From Halarchaeum rubridurum (GTDB lineage: Archaea > Halobacteriota > Halobacteria > Halobacteriales > Halobacteriaceae), in assembly GCF_014647115.1 (NCBI RefSeq), contig NZ_BMOO01000006.1, forward strand, positions 29,100-93,099: DNA of 64,000 nt. Reading direction: 5' to 3'. Made by a program: the position numbers and the translations under genes. Under the pieces are notes generated by a model. That model saw only the letters and a program-made list of their open reading frames with translations, searched no databases and was not told the DNA's origin. Shown here piece after piece: positions 63,300 to 64,000 of this stretch. Numbering within the stretch: the stretch's first letter is position 1; each line of letters begins with the position of its first letter.

Positions 63300-64000
63300 A
63301 TGCCGTTCGTTGCTGAGTCCGCCGACAACGGCCCTATTGCGCCACCGGAGGCCGAAGCCGGCGAGACGTACACGTGTCCCGAGTGCGATGGCGACCTCGG
63401 TGTTCGGTCCTCCCACCCCCGAGGCAACATCTTCGTCTCCCGCCATTTCTACCATCTCGGGGGAGACGGCGGGTCGTGTGGCGGAGAGTCCGACCAGCAC
63501 CGGCGCATGAAGGCCGTCGCGTACTCGAAAGCGGCTGACCGATGGCCAGACGCGACTGTCTCCTACGAAGAACCCGTCGGCGACCGCCAAGCCGACGTCC
63601 TCGTCGAGTTCGTAGAGCGCCACCCGAACTACGGTGACGGCGTCGCTATCGAGTGCCAGTATCGGAACGTCGGGAAGGACTATGACGCGACCGAGCATAC
63701 GTACGCCGACCACGGCTACTCGACGCTCTGGCTCGAAGAGGAGCACTTCGAGCGGAAGGACGTCGACCTTGACGCCGGTGACTGGCGGCTCGGCTGGCCG
63801 CTCGCGACGCCGTCGACTGACGAGTGGACGGGCTACCACGGCGTCGTCCGGTGGCTCCAACAGGATAAGGACGCGCCAGTCGAACTCGAAATCCCGTTTC
63901 CTGAAGAGTGCATTGAGGATCTCTTCTCCATCGAGTGGACGCGCGGGCACATCTGGTACAACCGGCGGTATAACGCAGACGAAGGCCGAGTCCACGTCTA
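63300..64000 (+). CDS. CoiA-like nuclease-family protein, cut by the window end
   Basis: The frame opens at ATG 63300 (MPFVAESADNGPIAPPEAEA) and runs off the window with no stop. It has a zinc-ribbon-like CPECDGDL, then HRRMKAVAYSKAADRWP, a PD-(D/E)xK-type core with RQADVLVEF...AIECQYRNVGKDYD, and HGYSTLWLEEEHFE. This order (Cys motif, Asp, ExQ, LWL) is that of CoiA-like proteins, some of which act in DNA uptake or defence. It lies 240 bp after orc1. The gap 63060-63299 holds nothing clear. Confidence 0.75.
   Translation, partial: MPFVAESADNGPIAPPEAEAGETYTCPECDGDLGVRSSHPRGNIFVSRHFYHLGGDGGSCGGESDQHRRMKAVAYSKAADRWPDATVSYEEPVGDRQADVLVEFVERHPNYGDGVAIECQYRNVGKDYDATEHTYADHGYSTLWLEEEHFERKDVDLDAGDWRLGWPLATPSTDEWTGYHGVVRWLQQDKDAPVELEIPFPEECIEDLFSIEWTRGHIWYNRRYNADEGRVHV

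Noticed and set aside
1..64000. tRNA, rRNA or CRISPR arrays
   Set aside because: I looked for clover-leaf ends, rRNA blocks and regular repeat-spacer runs and saw none.

Overview
The window is haloarchaeal DNA. The evidence is high GC with strongly acidic predicted proteins, archaeal transcription factor B genes (two), an Orc1/Cdc6 replication initiator beside a repeat-flanked origin, leaderless promoters, and halobacterial insertion sequences of the ISH8 and ISH3 types. Three VapBC-type toxin-antitoxin pairs, spare TFB genes, many small plasmid-type genes and an origin at the right end suggest a megaplasmid, a secondary replicon or an integrated plasmid-like element. The genus cannot be told from this sequence.

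Layout. 0.5-3.6 kb: a tandem two-domain GIY-YIG gene split by an ISH8-type element, which is itself split by a MITE. 3.7-4.9 kb: small plasmid-type genes. 5.0-28.5 kb: a large DISARM-like defence locus. Its parts are a cytosine methyltransferase with an N-terminal helix-hairpin-helix glycosylase-like region, a divergent MIG/MutY-like glycosylase, a GHKL ATPase, DrmA helicase, DrmB (DUF1998), DrmC (phospholipase D fold), DrmMI adenine methyltransferase, an inverted Nmad3-like gene, DrmD SNF2 helicase and a second cytosine methyltransferase (DrmMII type). 28.6-34 kb: a DUF262-HNH nuclease, a Tat-signal protein, a winged-helix regulator and an ISH3-type element. 35-46.7 kb: small conserved haloarchaeal genes, many broken, mixed with more defence-type genes: an HsdM-like protein fused to a TIR-like domain, a PD-(D/E)xK nuclease, and an Mrr nuclease sitting between inverted repeats. 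46.8-52 kb: a DUF5677 protein, an OB-fold protein, a PIN/RHH pair and zinc-ribbon proteins. 52.2-56.8 kb: a lactate utilisation locus (LutAB fusion, LutC, lactate permease). 57.2-61.4 kb: two toxin-antitoxin pairs, a second TFB and plasmid-type small genes. 61.4-63.1 kb: replication origin and orc1. 63.3 kb to the end: a CoiA-like protein cut by the window edge.

How it may work together. In the DISARM-like locus the three methyltransferases would mark self DNA while the DrmA/DrmB/DrmC/DrmD set acts on incoming DNA. The glycosylase beside the first cytosine methyltransferase fits repair of T:G mismatches left when 5-methylcytosine deaminates. The GHKL ATPase, co-transcribed ahead of drmA, is the best candidate for an undescribed component. 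A second, independent signal is a hairpin motif (coding strand roughly GTTTGTC-CCCC-loop-GGGTGCGGGG) found just upstream of at least seven of the small plasmid-type genes, including both TFB genes. It looks like a shared promoter or leader element of a regulon.
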